Shown: piece after piece, positions 9,075-17,995 of the stretch
Position numbering within the stretch: position 1 is the first letter of the stretch
How the letters are laid out: each line of letters begins with the position of its first letter
Assembly: GCF_021352225.1 (NCBI RefSeq)
Contig: NZ_JAAUVI010000002.1
Coordinates: forward strand, 496,001 to 560,000
DNA: 64,000 bases
From: Methylobacterium sp. C25
GTDB taxonomy: Bacteria > Pseudomonadota > Alphaproteobacteria > Rhizobiales > Beijerinckiaceae
Reading direction: 5' to 3'
The notes under the pieces: model-generated
Told to the model about the DNA's origin: nothing
The model's database searches: none
Seen by the model: only the letters and a program-made list of their open reading frames with translations
Translations under genes and position numbers: made by a program

Positions 9075-9389
9075 TCAAGCGAAGGTATCGAGCTTCCCGT
9101 GATGCTCGGCGAGAAGGTAATAGAAGGTCAGCCGCGACTTGCTGCGCGAGCCCTTCATCTTCTCCGCGACGGCCTTGATCGAAGCATCGAGGTCCGGGCC
9201 GGACAGGCCGAGTTTTTTCTCCAGGAAGTTCTTGCGCACCGTCTCCAGTTCCGCCTTGTCGGAGGCTGCGACATAGCGGGAATCGGCTTTCGACAGGACG
9301 AGACGATAGGTCTTGGCGAGGCCTTCGACCGCCTTCTCGTTGACAGGTGCCTTGGCGTATTTCTTCACGTCCTCGAGATGATCCGACAT
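9075..9389 (-). CDS. DUF2853 family protein
   Basis: The 104-residue cytoplasmic protein starts at MSDHLEDVKKYA; the preceding bases read AAGGGGAGTTTCGCC, a good ribosome binding site. It is Lys/Ala-rich and predicted all-helical, with the C-terminal stretch SRLTFYYLLAEHHGKL characteristic of DUF2853. The family has no established function; small helical members occur widely in Proteobacteria and Bacteroidetes. A frame extending further upstream to 9575 looks like non-coding read-through. It is monocistronic and divergent from mtnA. Confidence 0.75.
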   Translation of the reverse strand: MSDHLEDVKKYAKAPVNEKAVEGLAKTYRLVLSKADSRYVAASDKAELETVRKNFLEKKLGLSGPDLDASIKAVAEKMKGSRSKSRLTFYYLLAEHHGKLDTFA

Positions 9390-9564
9390 GGCGAAACTCC
9401 CCTTCGACCGTTGGTGGTCATCAGCAGAATGCCGCAATTTGACGTAAAGCGGCACGGGTATGCGTGACCGTCCACAGTCAAGCGGGCGGCTGAACAGTAT
9501 CATAGGGCACGGATCGGTCGCGGTAACGCCGCTCCACCGTAAATAGCGCAAGGTGTATCGAGGC

Positions 9565-10662
9565 ATGAAGATCAACGGCCGGCACTACCGCACCATCTTC
9601 CCTGATGCCGATGGCAGCACCGTCCAGGTGATCGACCAGACCCGCCTGCCCTTCGCCTTCGAGTTGCAGCGCCTAGCTACCGTAGACGATGCCGCGCGGG
9701 CGATCCGCACCATGGTGGTGCGCGGAGCGCCACTCATCGGTGTCACCGCCGCCTACGGGCTGGCTCTGGCCATGCGCGAGGATTCCTCGTCCGAGAGCAT
9801 CGAGCGAGCGGTCAAAGCGCTCGCCGCAACCCGCCCGACTGCGATCAACCTGCGCTGGGCCCTCGATCGGGCGGCGACGCTGCTGCGCGCGGCACCTCCG
9901 GCTGAGCGCGAAGCCCTGGCCTTCACCGAAGCCGCCCGAATCGCCGACGAGGACGTCGCGAACTGCCGCTCCATCGGCGAGCACGGTGCCCGCATCCTCT
10001 CCGAGATCGCCGAACGCAAGAGCGGCCCGGTGAACGTGCTGACCCATTGCAATGCCGGCTGGCTTGCGACCGTTGACTGGGGCACCGCGCTGGCGCCGAT
10101 CTACGTGGCGCATGATGCCGGCGTTCCGGTCCACGTTTGGGTAGACGAGACCCGGCCCCGCAACCAGGGCGCTGCGCTGACCGCCTTCGAGCTCAATGCC
10201 CACGGCGTGCCGCATACAGTCATCGCCGATAATGCGGGCGGCCACCTCATGCAGCACGATCAGGTCGACATCTGCATCGTCGGCTCGGATCGCACAACGG
10301 CGAGCGGAGATGTCTGCAACAAGATCGGTACCTACCTGAAAGCACTCTCCGCACACGACAATCACGTGCCGTTCTATGCCGCCCTGCCCTTCTCGACGAT
10401 TGACTGGACTCTGAATGACGGCGTCGAAGAGATCCCGATCGAGGAGCGGGACGGCCGCGAGGTCACGCATCTCATCGGCCGTACCGACGAAGGCGACTTC
10501 GCAACCGTGCAGGTGGTTTCGCCGGGCAGCCCCGTGGCCAACCCTGCCTTCGACGTGACCCCGGCAAGGCTCGTTACCGGGATCATCACCGAGCGCGGTG
10601 TGGCAGAGCCGAGCGCGGAAGGACTGCTAAGCCTGTATCCGGAGCGCCGGCGAGCGGCCTGA
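9565..10662 (+). CDS. mtnA: S-methyl-5-thioribose-1-phosphate isomerase
   Basis: MtnA converts 5-methylthioribose-1-phosphate to methylthioribulose-1-phosphate in methionine salvage. The 365-residue protein has the family signatures: [16 protein letters not shown] segment ([19 protein letters not shown]), catalytic Cys in [18 protein letters not shown], and Asp in [20 protein letters not shown] use the ATG before [10 protein letters not shown]; a GTG four codons upstream is an alternative. No other methionine-salvage gene is adjacent, so the gene is isolated here. Confidence 0.94.
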   Translation: MKINGRHYRTIFPDADGSTVQVIDQTRLPFAFELQRLATVDDAARAIRTMVVRGAPLIGVTAAYGLALAMREDSSSESIERAVKALAATRPTAINLRWALDRAATLLRAAPPAEREALAFTEAARIADEDVANCRSIGEHGARILSEIAERKSGPVNVLTHCNAGWLATVDWGTALAPIYVAHDAGVPVHVWVDETRPRNQGAALTAFELNAHGVPHTVIADNAGGHLMQHDQVDICIVGSDRTTASGDVCNKIGTYLKALSAHDNHVPFYAALPFSTIDWTLNDGVEEIPIEERDGREVTHLIGRTDEGDFATVQVVSPGSPVANPAFDVTPARLVTGIITERGVAEPSAEGLLSLYPERRRAA

Positions 10663-10774
10663 TCAGGTCTCGTCTAAGTTCGGTGCGATAGATCACATTC
10701 ATCGTGCCCGTCGTTTGCCATCACCGCGGCAACGCCGGCTCCAGAGTCGGCCTCCACTGCGGACGGTGCCGACG

Positions 10775-11068
10775 ATGCACATCCTGACACCACGCGGCCG
10801 GGCAAGTGCCCGGTCGGCCACCCTCACCTTCGGATCGGTCGCCGGGAGCATCTGGCTGATCAGCCTCGTCGCGGCGATGCTGGTTAAATCGAGTCCTGCC
10901 GGGCGCTCCCTAACCCTGGATCTTGCCGGCGTCACAACAGTGCTGATGGTGGTCTTCGTCCTGCCGGCCATGCTTTGCGCCTGGCGCGGCTGGTGGTCCG
11001 GTGTAGCGCTCTCGCTATTTGGCGTAATGCTCGCAGTGGCGGGTCTGATAGCCTTCGCAAGCACTTGA
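10775..11068 (+). CDS. Small membrane protein of unknown function
   Basis: A 97-residue frame starting at MHILTPRGRASARS. Three hydrophobic segments are visible: LTFGSVAGSIWLISLVAAML, TVLMVVFVLPAMLCAW and VALSLFGVMLAVAGLIAF, consistent with three transmembrane helices. I recognise no family. It sits between mtnA and a convergent MFS gene. Its reality rests on the hydrophobic pattern and lack of an overlapping better gene. Confidence 0.5.
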   Translation: MHILTPRGRASARSATLTFGSVAGSIWLISLVAAMLVKSSPAGRSLTLDLAGVTTVLMVVFVLPAMLCAWRGWWSGVALSLFGVMLAVAGLIAFAST

Positions 11069-11168
11069 TCGGGTACCAGAAGGCCGGGATCAGACGGTGG
11101 CGCGCTCGGGCGACGTAGACATCGTAGCCCTCCAGGCCCGATCGCAGTCTTTGCTGCGGCGCCGGCGC

Positions 11169-12473
11169 CTATGCCCCGGCCGCCTGTGGGGAGGCGGGGA
11201 TCGGCTCGTCGGCTGCGTGCGGACCTCCGACGAACATCGCCATCAGCGCCGCGACGAGGCAGAGCAAGCCGGCCGCGACGAAGGCCGCAAAATAGTCCCC
11301 AGAATTGGTGCGTACCACCCCCGCGAGTGAGGCCGCTGCCGCTGCGCCGATCTGGTGCACCGCGGCGATCCAGCCAAACATCAGTGCAGCATTCTCTTCG
11401 CCGAAGGCGCGTCCCGCGAGGCTCACCGTCGGCGGCACGGTCGCGATCCAGTCCAGGCCATAGAACACCGCGAAAAGCGACAGCCCGTAAAAGCTGATGT
11501 CGAAGGAATAGGGCAGGAAGATCAGCGAGAGCCCGCGCAGGGCATAATACCAGGCGAGCAACTTCCGACCGTCAAAACGGTCGGTAAGCCAGCCCGACGC
11601 GGTGGTGCCGACGAGATCACACAAACCCATCAAAGCCAAGAGACCGGCAGCGGTGACCTCCGGGATACCGTGGTCGATGCAGGCGGGGATCAAATGCGTG
11701 CCGACGAGCCCGTTCGTGGAGGCACCACAGATGAAGAACGTGCCGGAGAGCAGCCAAAAATCCTTTGAGCGCAGGCCCGTGGCGAGCCCCTGGAGTGCAC
11801 GCCGCGCCGGGTTCACGCCGTCCGCCAGCCTGGGCTTGACCTCGGCCTCCCCGTAACGAGGCAGGCCGAAATCGGATGGACGGTCGCGCAGCAGCAGGGC
11901 AACGAGCGGCACCAGAGCCAAGGCTGCAGCGGCAACGGCGAGCGAGACGGCGCGCCAGCCCTGGCTCACGGCGAGGCTCGCCAGCATCGGCAAGAAGACG
12001 AGCTGCCCCGTTGCGCTGCTCGCGGTCAGCAGGCCGAGTACGAGCCCGCGATGGCGGAAGAACCAGCGGTTCGCCACGGTCGCGCCGAGTACGTTGGCGA
12101 CCATTCCCGAGCCCGAACCGACCACGATCCCCCATAGCAACAGCATCTGCCACGGCGCGCTCATCCAGGCAGTGGAAGCTGTGCCCGCGGCGAGCACGAG
12201 CAGCGCAGCGCAGACGGAGCGGCGCAGGCCGAAGCGTTCGATGATGGCCACCGCGAAGGGCCCGATCATGCCGTAGAGGAAGATGTTGACGGCGATCGCC
12301 ACGCTGATCGTCGCGGCTGACCAGCCGAACTCGCGCTCCCACGGCACGATCATGATGCCGGGCGTCGCGCGGACGCCGGCCCCGACCAGCAGCACAACGA
12401 ATGTGACTGCAGCCACAACCCATGCATAGTGAATGCGGGTTGTGCTGATCGGCTTGGTCGAGCGTGCAGACAT
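11169..12473 (-). CDS. MFS transporter
   Basis: The 434-residue protein has about twelve hydrophobic segments in two halves, with the inter-helix 2-3 loop ERFGLRRS and the matching second-half TDRFDGRKLLAWYY. The opening HYAWVVAAVTFVVLLVGAG and WEREFGWSAATIS resemble the monocarboxylate/oxalate-formate antiporter group of MFS proteins that often carry organic acids. The substrate is not determinable. It ends with a short cytoplasmic tail. A tautomerase gene lies upstream on the same strand but a long hairpin separates them. Confidence 0.85.
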   Translation of the reverse strand: MSARSTKPISTTRIHYAWVVAAVTFVVLLVGAGVRATPGIMIVPWEREFGWSAATISVAIAVNIFLYGMIGPFAVAIIERFGLRRSVCAALLVLAAGTASTAWMSAPWQMLLLWGIVVGSGSGMVANVLGATVANRWFFRHRGLVLGLLTASSATGQLVFLPMLASLAVSQGWRAVSLAVAAAALALVPLVALLLRDRPSDFGLPRYGEAEVKPRLADGVNPARRALQGLATGLRSKDFWLLSGTFFICGASTNGLVGTHLIPACIDHGIPEVTAAGLLALMGLCDLVGTTASGWLTDRFDGRKLLAWYYALRGLSLIFLPYSFDISFYGLSLFAVFYGLDWIATVPPTVSLAGRAFGEENAALMFGWIAAVHQIGAAAAASLAGVVRTNSGDYFAAFVAAGLLCLVAALMAMFVGGPHAADEPIPASPQAAGA

Positions 12474-12520
12474 GGCTTCCTGAGTGGCAAGGCCGGCCGT
12501 GGGGATGTTTGTCGGCAGAT

Positions 12521-12574
12521 TGCCAGCGTCATTCCGGTTCTCGCCTTGCGGCGAACCTCAGAATGACGCTGGCA
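12521..12574. repeat. Long perfect stem-loop between tautomerase and MFS genes
   Basis: TGCCAGCGTCATTC (12521-12534) and GAATGACGCTGGCA (12561-12574) are perfect 14-base inverted arms, and inside them CGGTTCTCGCC and GGCGAACCTCA nearly pair around TTGC. The CGTCATTCCGG sequence is shared with the larger repeat at 55066-55205. It begins five bases past the tautomerase stop and could terminate that transcript. Confidence 0.7.
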
Positions 12575-12578
12575 TCGG

Positions 12579-12959
12579 CTAGGCGTATTGCGCCTCGCCG
12601 TTCCCGAAGGACCAGTTCTCTTTCGAGACCTCCACGAGGCTGATGAACACGTCCTCGCGGCGCAGACCCAGCCGATCGTGCAGGCCATCGGCGACCTGTC
12701 TGTAGAAGGCCTGCTTCTTCTCGAGGGTGCGCCCCGCATTCAGAGTCAGCTGAATCACGACGCAGTCGGGCGTCCGCTGGATGCCGAGATAGGTCGGGTC
12801 GATGATCAGGTCGGCAGCTGGATGCTCGGTGATGACCTGGAAGCGATCATCCTTCGGCGCGCCGAGCGCCGAGACGATTGCCTCGTAGACAACGTCACCA
12901 ATGGTACGGCGGTACTCGACGGACTTACCTTCGATGAGGTCGATGCGAGCCAGGGGCAT
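12579..12959 (-). CDS. Tautomerase family protein
   Basis: The 126-residue protein starts MPLARIDLIEGKS. After Met removal it would have the N-terminal Pro that is the general base of the 4-oxalocrotonate tautomerase superfamily. It is about twice the classic 4-OT length and has the two-beta-alpha-beta look of the Tautomerase_2/MSAD-like group (KKQAFYRQVADGLHDRLG and KENWSFGNGEAQYA). The start is fixed by GGAGAGATCAATG context and the N-terminal Pro. It lies 50 bases downstream of a MarR gene on the same strand, with a 16-base palindrome in between, so it is likely regulated by that MarR. Substrate unknown. Confidence 0.85.
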   Translation of the reverse strand: MPLARIDLIEGKSVEYRRTIGDVVYEAIVSALGAPKDDRFQVITEHPAADLIIDPTYLGIQRTPDCVVIQLTLNAGRTLEKKQAFYRQVADGLHDRLGLRREDVFISLVEVSKENWSFGNGEAQYA

Positions 12960-12971
12960 TGATCTCTCCTT

Positions 12972-12987
12972 ACGGGTACATACCCGT
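12972..12987. promoter_or_regulatory. Perfect palindrome, candidate MarR operator
   Basis: ACGGGTA-CA-TACCCGT is a perfect inverted repeat 13 bases upstream of the tautomerase start codon. A related GCGGGTATATACGCA sequence lies just before the marR start. The shared GGGTAyATAC core in front of both genes suggests one regulator. Confidence 0.6.
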
Positions 12988-13009
12988 TCTTGCACAAATG
13001 GACTGACAA

Positions 13010-13426
13010 TCACGTCCGCTGAAGCGCGGTCAGGTTCTCAGCGATTGTATCGAAGGCGGCCGGTCCCATCGCTTCGGACAATTGAGCCTGAGCCTCGCGC
13101 CAATATGGCAGGGCTTTCTCGATGGCTGAGGTGCCAATCTCGGTCAGGTGCACGATGCGTTCGCGCTGGTCGGTCTCTCCTACGTCCAGCCGGACGAGGC
13201 CACGCCGCTCCAAGGGATCGAGATTCCGACCCATGGTCGAACGGTCGAGAGCCGTCTCCGCGGCCAACCGCGTCACCGAGACCGGGCCTAGCCGCGAAAG
13301 CGTCCGCAGCACCGAGAATTGAGTGATCCGCAGATCGACCGGCTTGAGCGCTTCGTCATAGGTCGCGGTCACCGAGCGGGTGATGCGGCGGAGCGTGCTG
13401 CAAAGGCATGGCTTGTCGGATGACAT
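13010..13426 (-). CDS. MarR family transcriptional regulator
   Basis: The 138-residue protein starts MSSDKPCLCSTLRRITRSV and has the winged helix-turn-helix of MarR proteins: LRITQFSVLRTLSRLGPVSVT, VTRLAAETALDRSTMGRNLDPLE, and the wing DVGETDQRERIVHLTEIG. Flanking helices would dimerise. The N-terminal CLC pair could allow oxidation sensing as in some MarR/DUF24-like regulators, but this is speculation. The tautomerase gene lies directly downstream on the same strand. Palindromic sequences before both genes suggest autoregulation plus control of the tautomerase. Confidence 0.87.
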   Translation of the reverse strand: MSSDKPCLCSTLRRITRSVTATYDEALKPVDLRITQFSVLRTLSRLGPVSVTRLAAETALDRSTMGRNLDPLERRGLVRLDVGETDQRERIVHLTEIGTSAIEKALPYWREAQAQLSEAMGPAAFDTIAENLTALQRT

Positions 13427-13427
13427 T

Positions 13428-13445
13428 ATGCGGGTATATACGCAT
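13428..13445. promoter_or_regulatory. Imperfect palindrome before marR, candidate autoregulatory site
   Basis: ATGCGGGTATATACGCAT has matching outer ATGCG/CGCAT arms and a TATA centre, and starts two bases upstream of the marR start codon. It resembles the perfect site at 12972-12987. Confidence 0.45.
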
Positions 13446-13504
13446 GTATTGGTGAAAGCCAAGGGCCTTCTTCGTCAGCTGTCGTACGATGCTCGGCGAT
13501 GAAC

Positions 13505-14494
13505 TCAGGCGGACCACTGCCAGAAGACGGATCCGGTAAATTCGAAGACCGGCTCGCCCCTCTGGTTCTCGGCCGTGTTGTGATGATGCGCGAGTCCCCA
13601 GCCCGGCCGCGACGTGGAGGCACGGGCGCCGACGAGCTTCGTAGCGTAACGCAGCGTATCGCCGGCATAGACCGGCCGTAGCCAGCGCATGTTCTTAAAG
13701 CCCGGAGAAGGGCCAAGTTGAGGCACCGGACCGTGCTTCGCGGTCAGCACCATGTCGCGGGCCCATGTCGCATGCAGCCGCTTCATCCAGACGGCGGCCG
13801 TGTGCCAGCCGGATGCACAGAGGCCGCCGAAATGGCTCGCCCGCGCCGCCTCGGCATCGGTATGAAACGCCTGAGGGTCGTAGACTTTGGCAAAGGCAAT
13901 GATCGCCTCGGGCTCGAAGCGGTATTGGCCTAAATCGCGCGACGCTCCGATCTCCGCCTCGCCGAGAAATGGTAGTAACGAGGCGTCATCGCCTTCCAGC
14001 AAAGGCTCGGAAGGCTCCTCAAAGGTGACGCTGCGCGGCGCGGGCGTGTGGCCGCGCCGCGCGAACATCGCCCCGAAGGCCTGCGTCATTACCGGCTCGC
14101 CCTCGCCGTCGGTTATCGTCAGCTTGAACCGGGCAAAGCCGCGGTCGGGCTTCGAGCTGGAAGGGCGCACCTCCTCGACGCGTATCGTGGCAATGAGGAC
14201 GTCGCCGGGCAGCACGGGCTTGAGCCAGCGCAATTCGTCGATGCCCGGCGAGCCCATTGAGCTCGAATTCAGCATAAGCCCTTCGGCCAGCAGACGCATG
14301 CCGTAAGATGCGGTCTGCCAGCCGGAGCCGATCAGCGTGCCGACGAAGGTCTTTTTGGCGGCTTCTTCGTCTAGGTGAAAAGGCTGCGGATCGAAGTCTC
14401 TGGCGAAGGCGACCATGGCCTCGCGCGTGGCTGTGATAGGGCCGCCGGTGAATTCCTGGCCGGGTTCGAGGTCTTCGAAATGATGGAAGTGCAT
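13505..14494 (-). CDS. MaoC-like hydratase with two hot-dog domains
   Basis: The 329-residue protein starts MHFHHFEDLEPGQEFTGG. Two successive MaoC domains are visible, each with the hydratase-2 Asp/His dyad: first AFARDFDPQPFHLDEEAAKK (about residues 25-50) and second AFAKVYDPQAFHTDAEAAR (about 190-215). Both are followed by the G-SGWxTA helix motif. The family hydrates or dehydrates enoyl-CoA thioesters, and fused double domains occur in several acyl-CoA pathways. The specific CoA substrate is unknown. It stands alone, downstream of an unrelated RlpA-type gene transcribed divergently. Confidence 0.85.
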   Translation of the reverse strand: MHFHHFEDLEPGQEFTGGPITATREAMVAFARDFDPQPFHLDEEAAKKTFVGTLIGSGWQTASYGMRLLAEGLMLNSSSMGSPGIDELRWLKPVLPGDVLIATIRVEEVRPSSSKPDRGFARFKLTITDGEGEPVMTQAFGAMFARRGHTPAPRSVTFEEPSEPLLEGDDASLLPFLGEAEIGASRDLGQYRFEPEAIIAFAKVYDPQAFHTDAEAARASHFGGLCASGWHTAAVWMKRLHATWARDMVLTAKHGPVPQLGPSPGFKNMRWLRPVYAGDTLRYATKLVGARASTSRPGWGLAHHHNTAENQRGEPVFEFTGSVFWQWSA

Positions 14495-14747
14495 CGCGGG
14501 CCGGATCGTGGATGGGATCGACGTCCCGGCTAGCACGCGCCGATGCCACCCTGCCACTCTCCGAAAGCGCCGACTGCCCTGTGCGCGAGGCAGATCAACT
14601 CATTACACCGATAAACAGTGCAAATTGACCCCTAGCGCAGCGAACAGTTTCTATTTCTGCATCCACAAGATTTAACGCACATATCGGAACAAATTTGCAA
14701 TTTATCCATTCGCCGAATTGTTCGATGATTTGAGGACACGTGCAGTG

Positions 14748-15266
14748 ATGAAGTTTGCGCGGGTACGCATCTTTGAAAGCTTGACCTTTGGAACAGCAAT
14801 ACTCGTTTCGCTGTCGATCGCGCCAACCGCCTCCGCACAGACGGCTGCCAACACGCAGCGTCCGCCTACATTCGCATTTCCAGAAGTGCAGTCGATGATT
14901 CCGTCAGGTGAACCTAAGGCGATGGGCTCAACCAAGACTAAGGCAACGTTGACGGCAGCATCACACGGTCGAGGGCGTCAAATCAGCAGCGGGCGTGCCA
15001 CGTATTACGAGCATCCCGGCCGAACGGCGAGCGGCGAACCTTACAACCCGAATGGACTGACTGCGGCCCACCACTCCTTGCCGTTCGGCACCAGGATCCG
15101 GGTCGTCAACAAGAGCAACGGTCGGGCGGTCGTCGTGCGGATCACCGATCGCACCAACCAGAAAACCAATGCGACGCGGCCGTATGTGATCGATCTCTCA
15201 CGCCGAAGTGCCCATGCCATTGGCATCACCAGCGTAGGAATGGTTGCACTGTATCAAGCTGAGTAG
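14748..15266 (+). CDS. RlpA-like double-psi beta-barrel secreted protein
   Basis: The 172-residue protein starts MKFARVRIFESLTF with a signal peptide cleaved near TASAQT. The C-terminal half is the RlpA-like domain: GRATYYEHPGRTASGEPYNP, LTAAHHSLPFGTRIRVVN, VVVRITDRTN and YVIDLSRRSAHAIGI. Classical RlpA lytic transglycosylases have DRGPF here; this protein has DRTNQKTNATRP, keeping the Asp but changing the loop, so catalysis is uncertain. It has no SPOR domain. It probably acts on or near peptidoglycan. Confidence 0.8.
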   Translation: MKFARVRIFESLTFGTAILVSLSIAPTASAQTAANTQRPPTFAFPEVQSMIPSGEPKAMGSTKTKATLTAASHGRGRQISSGRATYYEHPGRTASGEPYNPNGLTAAHHSLPFGTRIRVVNKSNGRAVVVRITDRTNQKTNATRPYVIDLSRRSAHAIGITSVGMVALYQAE

Positions 15267-15365
15267 CGTTCTACCGAAGATGCCGCCCAGGTGGTCGGAA
15301 ATGGCATCAGCGCTCGCCACGCTCGGATACGGATGCTGACCGGTTCCCTGAAGTCGGCGAATACG

Positions 15366-15409
15366 GGCGGTCTCTGACGGTCACGCGTTGCTGACCGTCA
15401 GAGACCGCC
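15366..15409. terminator. Strong bidirectional hairpin between convergent genes
   Basis: GGCGGTCTCTGACGGTCA is a perfect 18-base complement of TGACCGTCAGAGACCGCC with an 8-base loop (CGCGTTGC). It lies between the rlpA-like gene and ychF, which converge, so it may stop transcription from both sides. Confidence 0.75.
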
Positions 15410-15423
15410 TGCTGAGTTCCACC

Positions 15424-16521
15424 TCAATTGGCGAAGCGGAAATGCAGCACGTCGCCGTCCTGCACGACGTATTCCTTGCCCTCCAGCCGCAGCTTGCCGG
15501 CATCGCGGGCGCCGGCCTCGCCATTGAGGCTCGTGTAGTCCTTGAAGGCGATCGTCTCGGCCCGGATGAAACCCTTCTCGAAATCCGAGTGGATCACGCC
15601 GGCGGCGCCTGGGGCACGGGTGCCCTTGGTAATGGTCCAGGCGCGGGCCTCCTTCGGGCCGGCGGTGAAATAGGTGATCAGGCCGAGGAGGTCGTAGCCG
15701 GCGCGGATCACGCGGTTCAGCCCCGGCTCCGTGAGGCCGACCGCTTCCAGGAAGTCACCCTGGTCGGCCTTCGCCATGACCGCGATCTCGCTCTCGATCT
15801 TGGCGGAGACGACGACGGCCACGGCATTCTCGGCCTTGGCGCGCACGAACACTTTCTCGGAATAGCCGTTGCCCTTGTCGGCATCGCCCTCGTCGACGTT
15901 GCAGACGTAGAGCACGGGCTTGGCCGTCAACAGTCCGAGTTGTCGAAACAGGAACTCTTCCTCTGGCTTGCGCTCGACCACTCGCGCCGGCTTGCCATCG
16001 CGCAGCAACGGCAGCGTGCGATTGACGAGGTCGAGGAATTCCTTGGCTTCTTTGTCGTTGCCACGGGCGCGCTTCTCGAGGGCAACGATGCGCTTCTCGA
16101 GGCTCTCGAGATCCGCGAGCATGAGCTCGGTCTCGATGGTCTCGATGTCGGCATTCGGATCGACTTTGCCCTCGACATGGGTGACGTCGCCGTCGTCGAA
16201 GCAGCGCACGACGTGAGCGATGGCGTCGCATTCGCGGATGTTGGCGAGGAACTGGTTGCCGAGCCCCTCCCCTTTCGAAGCGCCGCGCACGAGACCCGCG
16301 ATGTCGACGAAGGTCAGCCGCGTCGGGATGATCTCCTTCGAGGTGGCGATCTTGGCAAGGTCATCGAGGCGCGGATCAGGGACCGCCACGTCGCCGACAT
16401 TCGGCTCGATGGTGCAGAACGGATAATTGGCGGCCTGCGCCGCAGCCGTTTGCGTCAGCGCGTTGAAGAGGGTCGACTTGCCGACGTTCGGCAGGCCGAC
16501 GATGCCGCATTTGAAGCCCAT
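15424..16521 (-). CDS. ychF: Redox-regulated ATPase YchF (Obg-like)
   Basis: A 365-residue TRAFAC P-loop protein with [14 protein letters not shown] (Walker A), [17 protein letters not shown] (switch II), and NVDE replacing the guanine-specific NKxD, the reason YchF/OLA1 proteins prefer ATP. The C-terminal TGS domain ([17 protein letters not shown] to [11 protein letters not shown]) is present. It binds ribosomes and is linked to oxidative stress response in other bacteria. It follows pth on the same strand after about 65 bases, the usual pth-ychF pairing. Confidence 0.96.
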   Translation of the reverse strand: MGFKCGIVGLPNVGKSTLFNALTQTAAAQAANYPFCTIEPNVGDVAVPDPRLDDLAKIATSKEIIPTRLTFVDIAGLVRGASKGEGLGNQFLANIRECDAIAHVVRCFDDGDVTHVEGKVDPNADIETIETELMLADLESLEKRIVALEKRARGNDKEAKEFLDLVNRTLPLLRDGKPARVVERKPEEEFLFRQLGLLTAKPVLYVCNVDEGDADKGNGYSEKVFVRAKAENAVAVVVSAKIESEIAVMAKADQGDFLEAVGLTEPGLNRVIRAGYDLLGLITYFTAGPKEARAWTITKGTRAPGAAGVIHSDFEKGFIRAETIAFKDYTSLNGEAGARDAGKLRLEGKEYVVQDGDVLHFRFAN

Positions 16522-16585
16522 GGATCACCTGTTCCTGCAGCGAGCGCCGCTTCGGCTGCTCGAAAACGTTCTTTGAGGCGTCAGG

Positions 16586-17206
16586 TCAACCCTGTGCCTT
16601 CGTGTCCTTGCCCGGCGGTTTGGGGTCGGTCCAGCCGCGGCCGACCATGGCGAGGTGGACCTTGTTCTGGAAGCTTTCGTTCTCGCCGGCGGCGACCAGG
16701 GGGGCGTTGTCCGCCGCCGCCCGGCAGAGGTCCTCGACCCAGGGCTCTTCGGACTTGCCGAAATCGTTGAGAACGAAGGCTTGGACCAGTGCCTTGTCGC
16801 CAGGATGGCCGATGCCGAGCCGCACGCGGCGATACTCGTTTCCGCAGCAGGCCGTGATCGAGCGCAGGCCATTGTGGCCGGCATTGCCGCCGCCCTTCTT
16901 CACCCGGAGCTTGGCGGGGGCGAGGTCGAGTTCGTCGTGGAGCACGATCACGTCCTCCAGGGCCACCTTATAGAACCGCTGCGCTTCGCCGACCGAGCGG
17001 CCGGATTCGTTCATGAAGGTCTGTGGCTTGAGCAGGATGGCGCGCTCGGTGCCGAGCACCACCTCGGCCGCCTCCCCCTGGAAGCGGCGCCGGAACGGGC
17101 TGGCGCGATGCACACGGGCGATCTCATCGACTGCCATGAAGCCGATATTGTGCCGGTTCTTCGCGTAGCGGGCGCCCGGATTGCCCAAGCCAACGATGAG
17201 TCGCAT
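16586..17206 (-). CDS. pth: Peptidyl-tRNA hydrolase
   Basis: Pth releases peptides from peptidyl-tRNA that has dropped off ribosomes. The 206-residue protein starts [23 protein letters not shown], giving the catalytic His in NRHNIGF and the conserved Asp in VLHDELDL. The HNGLRS segment is also present ([12 protein letters not shown]). An extended frame upstream to 17245 adds no family sequence. It lies between rplY and ychF on the same strand, the standard rplY-pth-ychF order. Confidence 0.96.
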   Translation of the reverse strand: MRLIVGLGNPGARYAKNRHNIGFMAVDEIARVHRASPFRRRFQGEAAEVVLGTERAILLKPQTFMNESGRSVGEAQRFYKVALEDVIVLHDELDLAPAKLRVKKGGGNAGHNGLRSITACCGNEYRRVRLGIGHPGDKALVQAFVLNDFGKSEEPWVEDLCRAAADNAPLVAAGENESFQNKVHLAMVGRGWTDPKPPGKDTKAQG

Positions 17207-17230
17207 GGCCGCCTCGTCGCGATAAAGAAA

Positions 17231-17257
17231 CGGCCCCGGCCGCATGAGCCGGAGCCG
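17231..17257 (-). other. Hairpin between rplY and pth
   Basis: CGGCCCCGGC and GCCGGAGCCG form a 10-pair stem with one mismatch and a 7-base loop just before the pth start. It may limit read-through from rplY or stabilise mRNA ends. Confidence 0.35.
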
Positions 17258-17299
17258 ATGTGAGCACAGGAGACCGAAGGGGCTGGACGCCCCTTCCGA

Positions 17300-17995
17300 T
17301 CACTCCTTGTCGGACTTCTCGTCGTCTTTGGACTCGCCGGCTTCGGCCTCGGCTTCGCCCTTGTCGTCGGCGGACTCGGCAGACTGAGCCTCAGCGAGAG
17401 CAGCCTCCTCGGCCTCGACCTCGGCGCCGAGAACGGTCGGCGGCACAATGTTGGCGACCGGCTCGCCGACGTCACCCGTGTAGGTCCCGGCGGGGATCTT
17501 GATGTCGGAGACGTGGATCACGTCGCCAACCTCGCGACCGGTCAGATCGACCTCGATGGCCTCGGGAATCTGGTCGGGAGCGACGGTGAGTTCGAGCGTG
17601 TGGTGCACGATGTTGAGCGTGCCGCCGGTCTTCTTGATACCGGGCGCCGCATCCTCGTTGAGGAAGTGCACCGGAACCGCGACGGTCACGGTTTGGCCGG
17701 CGACGATGCGCAGGAAGTCGACGTGCAGCGGAACGCCGGTCACCGGGTCGAGCTGGAAGTCGCGCGGGATGGCGCGGGTCTTCTTGCCGCCGGCATTGAT
17801 CTCGAACACGGTGGTCTTGAAACCGCCGGCATAGATCAGGGTGCGGGTGCGAATGAGGTCGATGGCGATCGACTGCGGGGCTTGGCCTCCCCCGTAGATG
17901 ACGGCGGGAACTTGGCCTTGGCGACGAACGGCCCGGGCGGCCCCCTTGCCGGCCCGGTCGCGTGCCACGGCCTCAAGCGACTTCGGTGCGCTCAT
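17300..17995 (-). CDS. rplY: 50S ribosomal protein L25/Ctc
   Basis: The 231-residue protein starts MSAPKSLEAVARDRAGKGAARA and is the long TL5/Ctc form that binds 5S rRNA. The N-terminal L25 domain has VPAVIYGG and DFQLDPVTGVPLHVDFLRI. A beta C-terminal domain follows, and the last 40 or so residues are a strongly acidic Ala/Glu/Lys tail (AEVEAEEAALAEAQSAESA and beyond), common in Alphaproteobacteria. A frame extending upstream to 18232 is not supported by family sequence. It is the first gene of rplY-pth-ychF. Confidence 0.95.
   Translation of the reverse strand: MSAPKSLEAVARDRAGKGAARAVRRQGQVPAVIYGGGQAPQSIAIDLIRTRTLIYAGGFKTTVFEINAGGKKTRAIPRDFQLDPVTGVPLHVDFLRIVAGQTVTVAVPVHFLNEDAAPGIKKTGGTLNIVHHTLELTVAPDQIPEAIEVDLTGREVGDVIHVSDIKIPAGTYTGDVGEPVANIVPPTVLGAEVEAEEAALAEAQSAESADDKGEAEAEAGESKDDEKSDKE

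Noticed and set aside
9389..9575. N-terminal extension of the DUF2853 gene
   Set aside because: The extra 62 residues have no conserved sequence, and a good ribosome site precedes the internal ATG.
15388..16770. 460-residue plus-strand open frame
   Set aside because: It is the mirror frame of ychF and pth, which have full-length conserved domains.
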